In this document: piece by piece, positions 1-9,900 of the stretch
Numbering within the stretch: the stretch's first letter is position 1
Layout of the letters: each line of letters starts with the position of its first letter
Origin: Gracilaria domingensis
Lineage: Eukaryota > Rhodophyta > Florideophyceae > Gracilariales > Gracilariaceae
DNA: 29,476 bases
Assembly (NCBI GenBank): GCA_022539475.1
Contig: VCMS01000419.1
Coordinates: forward strand, 66,534 to 96,009
Direction: 5' to 3'
The notes under the pieces: generated by a model
The model's database searches: none
Told to the model about the DNA's origin: nothing
Seen by the model: the letters and a program-made list of their open reading frames with translations, nothing else
Translations under genes and position numbers: made by a program

Positions 1-8
1 TGCCCAAT

Positions 9-35
9 GCATGGTTCCCTACTTGAGAACCATGC
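9..35. repeat. Palindromic outer tip of the left arm
   Basis: An 8-bp inverted repeat, gcatggtt at 9-16 and aaccatgc at 28-35, sits at the extreme left of the window. The matching right tip at 20089-20140 is a longer palindrome of the same sequence. This is the likely terminus of the arm, but whatever lies further left is outside the window. Confidence 0.6.
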
Positions 36-71
36 ACTGCAAACTCGCTGAGCTACCTCGCATCAAAAGTC

Positions 72-830
72 ATTTACCTGTATACGCAAGCAGGAAAGTA
101 TCCATAAGTTAGTCAATGATTCCGTTAGATACATTTGGAAATGCGTTGGAACGTACCATTATAAAACGAAACAAAACGTTGCGCTAGAAGTCGAGGACCT
201 GTAACTCGCATACGGAAGAAGAACAGGAAAGGGATCGGTTAGATTACTCAGCCGACCAGTATCACGTAAAACGCGAGAAGGTGTCGAAGCGAGAACTCAC
301 AAGCAAGACACCGAGAATGCCCATGCAGCAAACATACCGCAACGACGCGAAACGAGAATCTAGCCTATATCCCAAACAGAGTACCAGAAGTGCCTATCGC
401 GAAACAGGTCAGACAGTAAAACGGACCAAATTTTCATTTTGTCTCTCAAGATCGATATGGATCTGAGAGATGAAATAAAGATTGTCGTTACCTGTAACGC
501 AACAGAAGTATCCATAAGAGTTAGTCAATGCTCCGTTGGAAACATTGAATCGATGGAACGTACATTGATTAAAGCAAAAAAAACTTGCGCTAGAAAAGTC
601 GAGGGACCTAGTAACTCTGCCAAAATGAAGAAGAAGAAAGGGATGGGAGTAGTTACCAGCCACACCCATCATCGTAAAGCGCGAAAGGTGTCGAAGCAAG
701 AACTCACAAGCAACGACACCGAGAAGCCCATGCAGCAAACATACCGCAAGATGCGATAAACGAGACAGAAACCTATGTCTCAACCAAGTACCAGAATCGC
801 CTATCCCGAACAGGCAGAGCTAGAGCCTAT
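72..830 (+). repeat. Two tandem subterminal repeats, left arm
   Basis: A unit of roughly 0.4 kb occurs twice in direct orientation. The first copy starts with ttacctgtatacgcaag near 74 and the second with ttacctgtaacgcaac near 487. Both contain a block around a tggaacgtacc motif, a gtcgag-gacct block, and a gtgtcgaag...gaactcacaagcaa block. The right arm has the same duplication (about 19300-20070), so it predates the arm duplication. The short open frames here are interrupted and differ between copies, so I do not call a gene. Confidence 0.75.
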
Positions 831-1090
831 GGCGCAACGAAATGAACTATTGGTCGCGTACTTACAGTCGTCGGTTTGGGTTACCGGGTTCCCGTTTTCA
901 CCCTTCAACTCGTTCTATATCTTGAACAAATAGAAGAAGTTGAGGTGATTAGCTTATTTCCAGCCGTTCCATGTCGCAGAGCGCGAAGAAACGCGGTGAG
1001 GATTGGTTAGTTTAGAGCAAAGATACGTGGAAGGATATGGGAGAACGTACGAAAAGACTGCACGGAATACATCCCTGAGATACGGATGAC

Positions 1091-1163
1091 TCCGTCCTAC
1101 TTTCTTTCCGCCTCTACTTTATGGAGCCTCCATAAAGTGGAGGGCGGGAAAAAGTACGACGGA
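1091..1163. repeat. Long imperfect hairpin upstream of the left transposase
   Basis: An inverted repeat runs from tccgtcctacttt to aaagtacgacgga, with a central tactttatgga/tccataaagtg stem. The same hairpin with different substitutions lies at 18891-18963 in the right arm. It sits about 270 bp before the transposase start. A GC-rich GCG triplet run follows at about 1226-1250. Confidence 0.75.
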
Positions 1164-1397
1164 GCGGAGTATAACGCGATGATATCGATGGCATGGCTCA
1201 CGACGGTAACGGAAGTTCGGACGTCGGAGGCGCGGCGGCGGCGGCGAAGGGAAGAGATTTATTTTTCTGTGCGAGATTGGACAAGTGTACAGCGTACAAC
1301 GTTGGGAAACCACAGGTTATAACTAGTGGTAGATAATACGAGAAGTACACCCTTGTGTTGAGGTCGACGTGTACCTACGTTCCTTTTTGAACGAAAG

Positions 1398-1436
1398 CAC
1401 GTGATTTAAACTCAAAATATATTCTCCGTTCTCAGC
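1398..1436 (+). promoter_or_regulatory. Promoter-like block before the left transposase
   Basis: The bases before the ATG at 1437 are the same in both arms: a cacgtg G-box at 1398-1403, then ttaaactcaaaatatattctcc with a TATA-like aatatatt at 1416-1423, about 15-20 bp before the ATG. This block seems better conserved between arms than the sequence around it. Its function is inferred from position and conservation. Confidence 0.45.
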
Positions 1437-3837
1437 ATGACGTCGATCGTGACTGTCGCTCGACCGCCTCTCCCTTCAGACGCCCTTCCCTTGCAGTCTT
1501 TGTCGTCGTGTCTCGGTCAGTTCTCTCCCATGGTCGACTACTGTACACATAAGAAGCGTGGTGCCCCTCGTTTACTCGCGAGGAGTCTTACCCTGTCACA
1601 GCATGTCACCATGCCCGTTTCGTCTGGAAAGCCAGCGCTGGAAGACGACAATAGCCGGCCCATTCGGAGAAGCAAGCGTCTCAAGCTTTCCGCACCCGCG
1701 CCCGGCATCTTCCGAAACGGTCACTGCCCCTTGTCGCCTTCCCGAGCCTCCAGTGTCCGAGGACATCGTCGACCCCACTCCGTGCGCCCTCCCATTCCGG
1801 ACACTTCGCAATGTGTTTCTCCTTCCCCAGCTCCCGCGTCATTAGAGCGAGAAACGGAAGCAGTTCCACCCAGTGCCTTCTGAGGAGGCCCTCGGTGATT
1901 TGCATATGGATTATCTCACAGTTTGTCTGCTTCAGTAGCTTCCAACCTTGGGTCATCGTGAGGCAGACGAGCTAATTGGGCTACTTCGGGACCCGCGATT
2001 CTCGCAAAAGCGATTCAACGAGACCATAACAAGTTCCAAGCGCTGTACAGAACTGAAGAACGCCATTTTCGAACGATACGCCTCAAAGGACGGTTTCAAT
2101 GGCAGAACTGTCTCGCCAGAAGGATGTAAGTTCAGCGCCACCCTCTACACGAGAGACCCCGTTCAGACACTTGTGAAACAGCTCCAGTTGGCTAACAACG
2201 AAAACACATTCTTCCACCCTATACCTCAGAACCACTCCACGAAATATCTCACCCCATGTCCGGCTCTCTCGCAAGAGACGCCACCTCAAAACTTAAGGAA
2301 ATGGTCATGGGCTCTTTGGATAGTAGAATAGTGTGGTACTCCCAAGAAATAAGTTACAGTGAATCTTTCGTAGGTCTTCTGCAGGTATACACCGATAAGT
2401 CTTCAACAACTCTAAAGCAAACATCGATTACCCCCTATCCTCTTCACCTCATATTTCTCAACTTCTCCGACGAGCTTCGCCGTAAGTGTATCCGTGATGA
2501 CCTCACAGTAGTGGCATACTTCCCTACCACACTGATCGAGGTTTCCGCATCTGAAGCAGACGCAATGCCATTCGTTTCTAGCAAGTCTCTACGCGAGTCC
2601 AGGATGCAAATCCTTCAAGAATCTCTTCGTCAAGTCCTAGAGCCCATTCTAAATCTCACGCAGAAAGGTTTTCAGTTCATCGGCGAAGACAAACTAAGTC
2701 GAGTGTGCCATCCTCTGCTTGCAAGTTATTGTGCGGATATTCCTGAGGCTAAGGACATTTTGTCCATTCTTCATGGGACCAAAACGCAAAGCCCTTGTCA
2801 TAGATGCAAAGCCCCTCCTCATCTTTATGCAGTAATGTTCTTACGTCATTCACTGGACCCTCTCAAAACCACACTAAAAGAGTCAGAAAGACATACTCAG
2901 TCATTCTCGAATATGCAAAGAAAGGCGAGGGAGAAAGAAGTTTACGTCGTGCAAGGGAGAGGAGATCTAAGTCGCATACTCTCATGCGTTCTAATTCCAT
3001 ATCTCTTATTCTGTCGTCCATCAAAACCTCCTTGACCGTAGATTCATCCAGGGGTTATTTACATGCAGTCTGTTCGGAACAAGGAGAGCTTTCTTTGAAC
3101 AGTTACGCAACCTGCATCTCGGCATATTGAAATCGATTAATACTCCAGAAATCGAGAGAGTGTAGTCAGAGACCCTAAGCACTGCAATAGAATCATCCGC
3201 GTCACGTTCATTTCGAACGATACGTACTCAAATCCGGAACTTTACAAACGCAAATCTATCTCCCATGCCATGCAACGTTTCTGCCAGAAGTTTGCATATA
3301 GATTTGTCCACGCCGAAGAAAGGCAGGTTACTGAATGAAACCTTCACCAAGGCTGATCTCCTTCGAATGACGGAGGCCAAAGCATACAAAGACATTGACA
3401 TGTTTTTCCTTTCATGATGGAATTCTTTGAAATCTGATAGGGAGCGCAGGACACGGCCCCAATGAGAACAATTTTCTCTCAGTACTCGGACGTCGCTTGG
3501 ACTACTTATAGGGCAATCGTGGCCCATTATGTAGTGAAAGCTCTATTTCGTCTCTTCGGTGGCAGATTGAAGCCTTTAAATGCTCCTCGACGAAGTGGTC
3601 GGCAGCAATTCATAGCATTGGAAGTGGAACTCTGAAGTTTTATCACGGCTCTTAGCAGAAGAAGAACTAAAACCATTGGCAGCATTTTACAGTATCTCCA
3701 CAACACGTCGATTTATGTCTTCTCTTGTAATGTTGGTGACAGGCCTTGTTAATGGAGGGGAAGCGATGCGATTTCAATATTGGAACAATTGTCATGTGCT
3801 ACAAGCCCAAGCACGCCTGGCTGAGAGGTTTTCATGA
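1437..3837 (+). pseudogene. Transposase-like pseudogene, left arm (tentatively Plavaka/Tnp2-like)
   Basis: A reading frame of roughly 800 codons can be followed through several frameshifts; the right arm carries the same gene. It starts MTSIVTVARPP and has a basic RRSKRLKLS stretch that could be a nuclear localisation signal. Later it has SYCADIPEAKDI followed by a C-x2-C knuckle, CHRCKAPP. An aDxPEa segment before a CxxC knuckle is seen in Plavaka/Tnp2-type transposases of KDZ/CACTA relatives; the assignment is tentative. Compared with the right copy, one base is missing near 1857 (gagaaacgg against gagaacacgg), another within tgtctgcttcag near 1930 followed by an in-frame tag, and one near 2243 (cgaaatatc against cgaaaatatc). 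The C-terminal part near 3652-3837 still reads LAEEELKPLAAFYSI. I could not place a DDE triad. The gene is not functional as read. Confidence 0.65.
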
Positions 3838-4700
3838 CTACCATCTGTTTTGCTTTCAGCTACGACTCTTGTCGCGTTTTCCTTTCATAGAGTTTTATAC
3901 TGAATGAATGTAGCATATAGGAGCTGTTACAGCCCCCGTTCTCTAGACCTGTGAGGATCATGTAATAGTTAGCTTGTCAGAACTCCATTTATTTCTTTTT
4001 AGTGTTCCGCAGAGAAATCCACTACGACTATAATTCGGAGATTCTATGGTCGTTGAAGGCCTTCATTGCTTTTACCACCCGTTCGGAACGAACCAATTAA
4101 ATTCAGGTAATAACATAAAACGCCAGAGCTGGTGCGCTCATGCTAGACGATATTATCTCTTCTAAATCATCGGTAGAATATGTTTCTTCACCGGAAACAA
4201 TGGTGGCGAGTATTTTAGTTAGCTATCTACTGTCGTCACTCTGTTCACCTGCCGCTCATCCCGGCGAATTACTGCTTTCGTGCGTGCGGCTGTTGAGGCG
4301 CTTTTGTAGTTCGTCACCTTGCTGCTTTGAGGAGTGTAAATAGTGTAGTGTGTTAAAACGTACACAACGTGTAGAAAACACATGGTCGTGAGTTCCCTTA
4401 TTAGGTGAGCATTAATTGTATACGAAAAATAGCTGAGTCTTGTCTGATGAATTTATATTGTGCTTGCAACAAAAGGTTTGTGAGTAATGCATCAAACTGT
4501 GTTTTTGGAGGTTTTAAAACGCTGAAAAATGGTTTTAATACGAGTAATGGGTGCGTTCTTGAATCGTGCTCTTTAAGCGCTCATAATAATGGAGATTTAC
4601 TCTCATTTATGTACAGACGGCGTTGTCTGTACAGCCCTTTTACCTCCCGCCAATTTACGTGGCCAGCAGCGTCCACGTGTTGGCGGCGGGTGCACCGTAA
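3838..4700. other. Left-arm spacer without a convincing gene
   Basis: This AT-richer stretch between the transposase-like gene and the hairpin cluster aligns with about 15340-16200 inverted. The longest frames (4140-4343, 4405-4815) have no conserved start and are only partly kept in the other arm. A 14-base motif, gttttgggaggtct, follows at 4727-4740 and recurs as either strand at 5088-5101, 14913-14926, 15283-15296 and, with one change, at 15534-15547. Confidence 0.6.
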
Positions 4701-4768
4701 TGAATGCGGGAAGTGTCGAGGAAGGTGTTTTGGGAGGTCTCGGCATGGTGCCAAAATGTGGCCAGAAT

Positions 4769-4843
4769 GTGCCGCGGGCGTGGGGGGGTCGGTTGTGTTA
4801 GGGTGGCTACCCTAACACAGCCGGACCCCCCGCCCGCGGGCAC
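4769..4843. repeat. GC-rich hairpin H1 (left arm)
   Basis: A 75-bp palindrome with gtgccgcgggcg at one end and cgcccgcgggcac at the other, around the core gtgttaggg...ccctaacac. The stem has one G-T type mismatch (ggttgtg facing cacagcc). It pairs positionally with H7 of the right arm. Confidence 0.9.
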
Positions 4844-4879
4844 GTTTCGGCTGGTTTTTTAGAAAATGTGATATTTTAT

Positions 4880-4949
4880 GCCCGCGGGCGGGGGGGTCGG
4901 TCGTGTTAGGGTAGCTACCCTAACACGACCGGACCCCCCGCCTGCGGGC
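4880..4949. repeat. GC-rich hairpin H2 (left arm)
   Basis: A 70-bp palindrome: gcccgcgggc, a G run, ggtcgtgttagggta, then the complement. The centre, ggtagctacc, is a perfect palindrome with no spacer. It is the counterpart of H6. Confidence 0.9.
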
Positions 4950-4986
4950 ACGTTTTGGGCGATTTTTGAAAAATGTGCGATTTTAT

Positions 4987-5057
4987 GCCCGCGGGCGGGG
5001 GGGTCCGGTCGTGTTAGGGTACCTACCCTAACACGACCGACCCCCCCGCCCGTGGGC
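4987..5057. repeat. GC-rich hairpin H3 (left arm)
   Basis: A 71-bp palindrome of the same design, with ggtcgtg facing cacgacc and a centre of ggtacctacc. It is the counterpart of H5. Confidence 0.9.
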
Positions 5058-5151
5058 ACGTTTTCGGCACATTCTGGTAGCGTCCACAGACCTCCCAAAA
5101 CACACACCGCACGCAACGCCGTCCAAAACGTAACCTGCCCGCGGGCACGGT

Positions 5152-5193
5152 GGTCAAGTTGTGTTAGGGTAGCGACCCTAACACAACTTGACC
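5152..5193. repeat. Divergent hairpin H4, left side only
   Basis: A perfect 19-bp stem (ggtcaagttgtgttagggt at 5152-5170, its complement at 5175-5193) with the 4-base loop agcg. It keeps the gttaggg core but its lower stem is different (aagttgtg facing cacaactt), and both sides changed together. I found no counterpart on the right, where homology between arms ends near 14872. It lies 36 bp before the ATG at 5230. Confidence 0.9.
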
Positions 5194-5229
5194 TCGCCCG
5201 CTGCCAGTACGACAGAATGACATTATGAC

Positions 5230-6548
5230 ATGTCTGACGACGCGCGTCTGCAACAACCCGTCGCCAGCGAACCGCCTTCAACGCGTTCGCGTTCCCGCCG
5301 CGCCTCCGCCGCCACAAACCCCGTCCGCGGCCGACTTCCTCGCGCAGCCGCTTTCCGTCCCACTCGTTCCGCACACCAGTTCATAGAGCTCGATTTCACA
5401 GCATATGACAGCCTGTTCGAGCGCGCTATGGAAGCTATTCTAGAATCCACTGTCGAAGGCGAGTTTGATGCTGTCACCACCCGTTACGAAAACGCAGTCC
5501 TTTGGCCGCCCGCATTGCCACCGCGCTTGGAGTGGAGACAAACTCAATCGAAAGCTGTGAGAAGGCTCGCAATAAGCGTAAGACTCGCCAGACCATGGCT
5601 GAGGCTGGTTTGACTGTGCCGCGCTTTAGAAGAGTTCTCAAAGTCGATGACATTCCGGCTGCGTGTGATTACGTTGGATTCCCCATCATTCTCAAGCCTG
5701 TGTTTGGCGCTGCCTCGATGGGCGTTACACGTGCCGAATCTGTTCAGGATGCCATGCAATCATATGAGAAACTGTTTGGTACATTTGATGTCGAGGAGGA
5801 TACTATCTGGGCTCAGGGAACAGAAATGGTAGTTGAGGAATATTATGACGGAGACGAGTTCGATGTGGATATTTTACTTTCTGAAGGCACTGTTGTCTAT
5901 GCTAAGGTTTCGGATAACTGGGCTTGCTGGGAGCTATATTTTCAAGAAACAGGCACCAACTGTCCTTCATCCTATCCGGAGACGAAACAGACAGAAATCG
6001 TCAAGCTGGCCATTGACAGTACCCTGGCTTTGGGCTTCCGAAACGGCTGTTTTCACGTAGAATTGCGGTATACCAAACGTGGTCCCCGTCTAATTGAGGT
6101 TAATGCTAGAATGGGCGGTGTCTCTGTTCGCGATGCAAACCTGTTGGCATGGGGGATAGACCTGGTTGAGGAGCACTGCATGACCGCTTTAAAGATTCCT
6201 ATACGACCGCTTATCCCGAAGGAGCCGCTAAAGTTTATGGCAGAGTCTGCTATCAATGTTCCATATTCTGGTGTTATAAACGATGACGACTGGCTAGCAT
6301 TTGCTAGGCAAAGCAAGTTGGTGCTGAAGATTGCTTATCTGAAGCATAAAGGAGATAAGGTTTGTGGGCCGGAAGACGGTATTCCCCACTTTATGGCGGA
6401 AATTATCGTTGTCAGCGAACACAGCACGGAGGAGGCAGTCATGGAAATCAAGAAGATTATGGACAGTTGCAAAGTTCCGATTACCCCGTCAATCCAAGGT
6501 AGCGAGCGACCATTTTTCTTCCCGAGCTCCAGTCATCCTTTTTGCTAG
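5230..6548 (+). pseudogene. Carnosine-synthase-like ATP-grasp ligase, one frameshift
   Basis: The protein resembles ATP-grasp ligases of the carnosine synthase group, which join an amino acid to another amine with ATP hydrolysis to ADP; the substrate here is unknown. The core motifs are all visible: a linker with EKARNKRKTRQ, the nucleotide-binding LKPVFGAASMGVT, EEYYDGDEFDVDI with a following VSDNW, and the metal/ATP-binding FHVELRYTKRGPRLIEVNAR. The first about 90 residues (from the ATG at 5230, through FDAVTTRYENAV) are in one frame. The rest, beginning LAARIATALG, is in the next frame. The switch at about 5495-5501 is explained by loss of one base. The N-terminal part is shorter than usual and Arg/Ala-rich, so the true 5' end may have been cut by the adjacent hairpin repeat. 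The end, SSSHPFC, looks atypical. If the frameshift is a sequence error, this is an intact gene. Confidence 0.85.
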
Positions 6549-6984
6549 CTGCCAACTATCCATTGAAGTTTTGACCAATTAGAGTGAAACCCCAACAGGA
6601 CATGAGTCGCATGACATTAGCTTAGCATCTTGTAAGCGAATAAGGGATTCTGACTACCTGCAATGTTTCCAATAAACATACTACGGTGCAAAACTCTTGC
6701 TCCCCACAATTTCTGGCCTCGGAGATTCTTTTTTCCTTTTAAGGCGTTCATCCCTTTGTTGATAGTGTGTCAGGCTGCCAACAGCATTGAGTCAATGAGG
6801 GTGCCTCCGGTGCGTAAGAAATGATCGAACTAGTGGTGAAGACAATCGTCATGACCGTTGGTCGTGTTGAAAAAATGCAAGTTTAGACATAGTGTTTGCT
6901 TTATGTTTTTTTATATTGGTTAGATAAGTTTAGGCATGTTTTGAATGTTACGGCTACACTAATTGAGACCGCGAGCTAAGTTGT
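6549..6984. other. Intergenic region between convergent genes, with poly(A) signal
   Basis: The ATP-grasp gene and the VWA-like gene end towards each other here. An aataaa hexamer at 6671-6676, about 120 bp past the ATP-grasp stop, could serve as its polyadenylation signal. I see nothing else. Confidence 0.5.
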
Positions 6985-9900
6985 TTAGTCAATATTATCG
7001 CTATCAGTGAACCAAGGAGGAAGCTCGCTAGCCCTCCTGGATATTCCTTTCCGAATGTTTTTGTCGGCGGCATTGTTCTTCAAATGAAGAGCATTATACA
7101 CCTGCTTCCTCTTTTCCTTGGCTTTTTCCCTGGACTTCTTCATTCGTTTCCTAATTACCGGTGCGCTTCGCAATACTTGACCGTCAAACCGATAATCCGA
7201 CCTTACAATCATTTCAACAAGTTTCGGCACTAAAGTAACGACATCAGCAACCGAAGAAGCGCTCAAAGACGACTTCCCAGTCCCTAGCTTCGCAAGCTCA
7301 GGGTCCTGGCCCTCTCTAATACCAATTGTAACAACACGTATTCCTAGCTTCTCCATTTCCATTTTCTCTTTGAAAGCAGACTTCAATCCTTGACCACCTG
7401 CACCACCTTTGGTCAATTCTCCCGCATTTATCAAGACGACACGCCGGAGTCTTCAAGCGTTCAACAGTTGTGTCTGAATGTGCTTGTTCGCGGCCGGTGG
7501 TATTATTTCATACCTGGACCATTTCAAGGCCAGATGGGCTTCCCTACACATCCCATTCATTGCTGGTGGTACTTCTGTTGCTTGCACAGTTGGTGGCTCT
7601 TCGATGTCACCCTCACTTATTGTATGAATATCGTTGTTCTTTTCAGGATCATTAACCAAGCTGTCCACCTTTCTCAATGCATTTCCCCACATTTTATCTC
7701 CGACTTCGTATATATACATGTCGTTAGTGTCCCATTTATTTGCATCCCCTTGGAATGAACTCAGAATTCGTCTCCTAACGGCATCGAGATCCCTGTCGAG
7801 CTCAGAAACAACCACGGAGTCATACGCATACTCCAAAAATCCAACCCGAGATCCGTCGTGAACTTGCTTTTGTACATTGTCAATCACACCTCCAGGAGTA
7901 GAAAGGATCTCCTTCAGTCTACGATAATCTCTCCACGAGAGGGCACCTGATGAGTTGAAAACGAACAAAAGATCCAGTCTCGGCTTCTCCGCCACGGCAG
8001 CTCCCCTTTTCCCTTGCTGTGGGAGTTCAGCCCCTAGTTCCGAGTTTGATCGCTCTTGGGATGAAGATGATGCTCCTAGAGACGGGAAGGAAGGGGGGTC
8101 AGAAGAGTGGGCTGACGTTGAGGAAGTAGCGTCTGATCCCGTAGAATCAGGAGACAACTGACTCAACGCCAAACACATCCCAGGGACAGCTAGCCTGGTT
8201 ATCACTTGAGGAGGACGCACACGTGCCGCACCAGGCCTCATAAGGCCAGCAAACTGTCCCCCTACCGCGGCAGCAGCTTCCTGCCCCATTTCCACTACTG
8301 AGTCCGACAGTTCGGATGCACTTCGCCACACTTGGGCCCATGGTGAGTCGTCATCGTCATCATCATCTGACTCAAAGCTTATCCTGCTCGACATCAGAAT
8401 ACCTTCATGGTTCGAACTCTCTGAAGGCGATGAGACCGGGGCTTTTCCAAAGTCCGGAAATACTGCACAAGATCTGTAAACCACGACGCCAACAACTAGA
8501 ACGACAACAAGAGAACCTACTGCTATGCCGCTCATACCACCAATGCCTCCAGGAAAAGATCCTCCACCTCTGGAGCTATCCCGACCTGAGTCGGCGTTAC
8601 CACTGTCACTCCCTATAACGGGAGATATGAAACGTGGAGAACTACCATCATCGTTGCCTGATTCGCCAGCGGGATCAACCCCAAGTGCAGTTCCATTAGG
8701 CGAAGGACTCACTGATGGTACCCATGGTTCAAGGCTCACCAGAGACATAGTCGGTGACTCTTCTTCGACAGGTGAGCTTTGTCGCACTATCGGGGATGGC
8801 AATACACTTGGACTCAAAACAACTGTCGAAGAGGTTTCGTCCACACTTGTCGCAGGATTGGACCCCGAAAGTTGTTCTGAATCAACACCTTCACTAGGTG
8901 ACAATAGAACTGGCTCAACCCCGTCCAAACTTGGACTAGGGGAAAAAGATTCCCTCACAGCACTTGCACTCGGCGAAGCAAAGTTATCCACCTCCGAAGC
9001 GGTGAAAGACGGAGAGGTCGGGGGCAAAGAGGGTCCTGATGCACTGACTGACATCAAGTTTGGACTCGGTGACATATCTGGGCCTGCTACTGCACTATTG
9101 CTTGGTTCCAGAGTGAGACTAGGAACCACTCCAGATGCACTTGACAGAGCTAAGCTCGGGGACAAACTTATTGCTCCCGTTATGCTTCCAAACGAAGGTG
9201 ATCCACTACTAAAACTTGTCGATTCGGACAAACTGGGAGAAAACGGGACCCCTGAAACAATTCCAGGAGATGAAGATGGCAACAGCACATCATCCGAAAA
9301 CGAACTGCTCGGCGACACAAGTGAACCTGAAAGAGTAGGGACATCCAAACTCACTGAAGCCACAGGACTCAGGCCGACACTGCCAATGGGTTCCATAGTT
9401 GGGCTCGCTACCACTTCTTTCCCGCTTGCAGCGGAGACACTTGGCAAGACACTTAGTTCCGCCGTAACGATTCCATGCGAAGGAGATATGCTACCCAAAC
9501 TGCCAGAAAACGACGAGCTTGGAGAAAGAGAACCAGAGACTGCAGCAAAACCAAGAGCGACGCTCTCACTGACTGAAATCCCCGGGCTCGACCCTGAAAC
9601 AATACTCGGTTCCACTGTTGGGCTTACAAACGAGGTACTTGGCGAAACGAATGATCCGGGTACAATCCCAAATGACACTGAAGCAGAAGCAATCCCGTTC
9701 AATACTGAAGAACTCGGTAATACGAGAGATCCTGACGCACCGGGTGATGTTAGTGAATCACTCGGACTCACAAACATTCCCGGGCTTGTCAGTGAGCTTG
9801 TACTTGGTTCCACAGAAAGACTGGGAACTACTCCAGAAGGACTGGACTGAGAAAAGCTTGGAGAAAAGCTCAAGCTTCCTAAAGTGCTTCCAGACGTGGG

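Larger units (their letters stand above)
1..5142 (+). repeat. Left arm of a 5-kb inverted repeat
   Basis: This segment matches the reverse complement of about 14872-20115 from end to end. The outer tip reads tgcccaatgcatggttccc here and tgcccagatgcatggttccc in the complement of 20115. The same order follows on both sides: subterminal repeats, hairpin, promoter-like block, transposase-like gene, spacer, GC-rich hairpins. The inner limit lies near 5142, where a shared caaaacgtaac tract ends and the arms diverge. The copies carry many substitutions and small indels, so the duplication is not recent. It could be one long terminal inverted repeat of a 20-kb element or two inverted insertions of a 5-kb element; the sequence alone does not decide. 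Confidence 0.85.

Noticed and set aside
1086..1322. ORF shared by both arms (1086-1322 + and 18717-18968 -)
   Set aside because: It runs straight through the long hairpin and a GCG repeat. Conservation is explained by the arm duplication.
4405..4815. Peptide similarity between 4405-4815 + and 15431-15643 -
   Set aside because: Neither has an ATG at the shared start, the similarity is patchy, and the arm homology already accounts for it.
4859..5374. ORFs over the hairpin cluster (4859-5374 -, 4878-5228 +, 14668-14994 +) with repeats such as AGGGSGRVRVATLT
   Set aside because: Both strands give the same kind of peptide because the DNA is palindromic; these are products of the hairpins, not genes.
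8525..9850. 441-codon + strand ORF and its neighbours 9884-10525 +, acidic and repetitive
   Set aside because: They are the antisense of the Ser/Pro-rich repeats of the minus-strand VWA-like gene; that strand has a membrane segment and a domain, this one has none.
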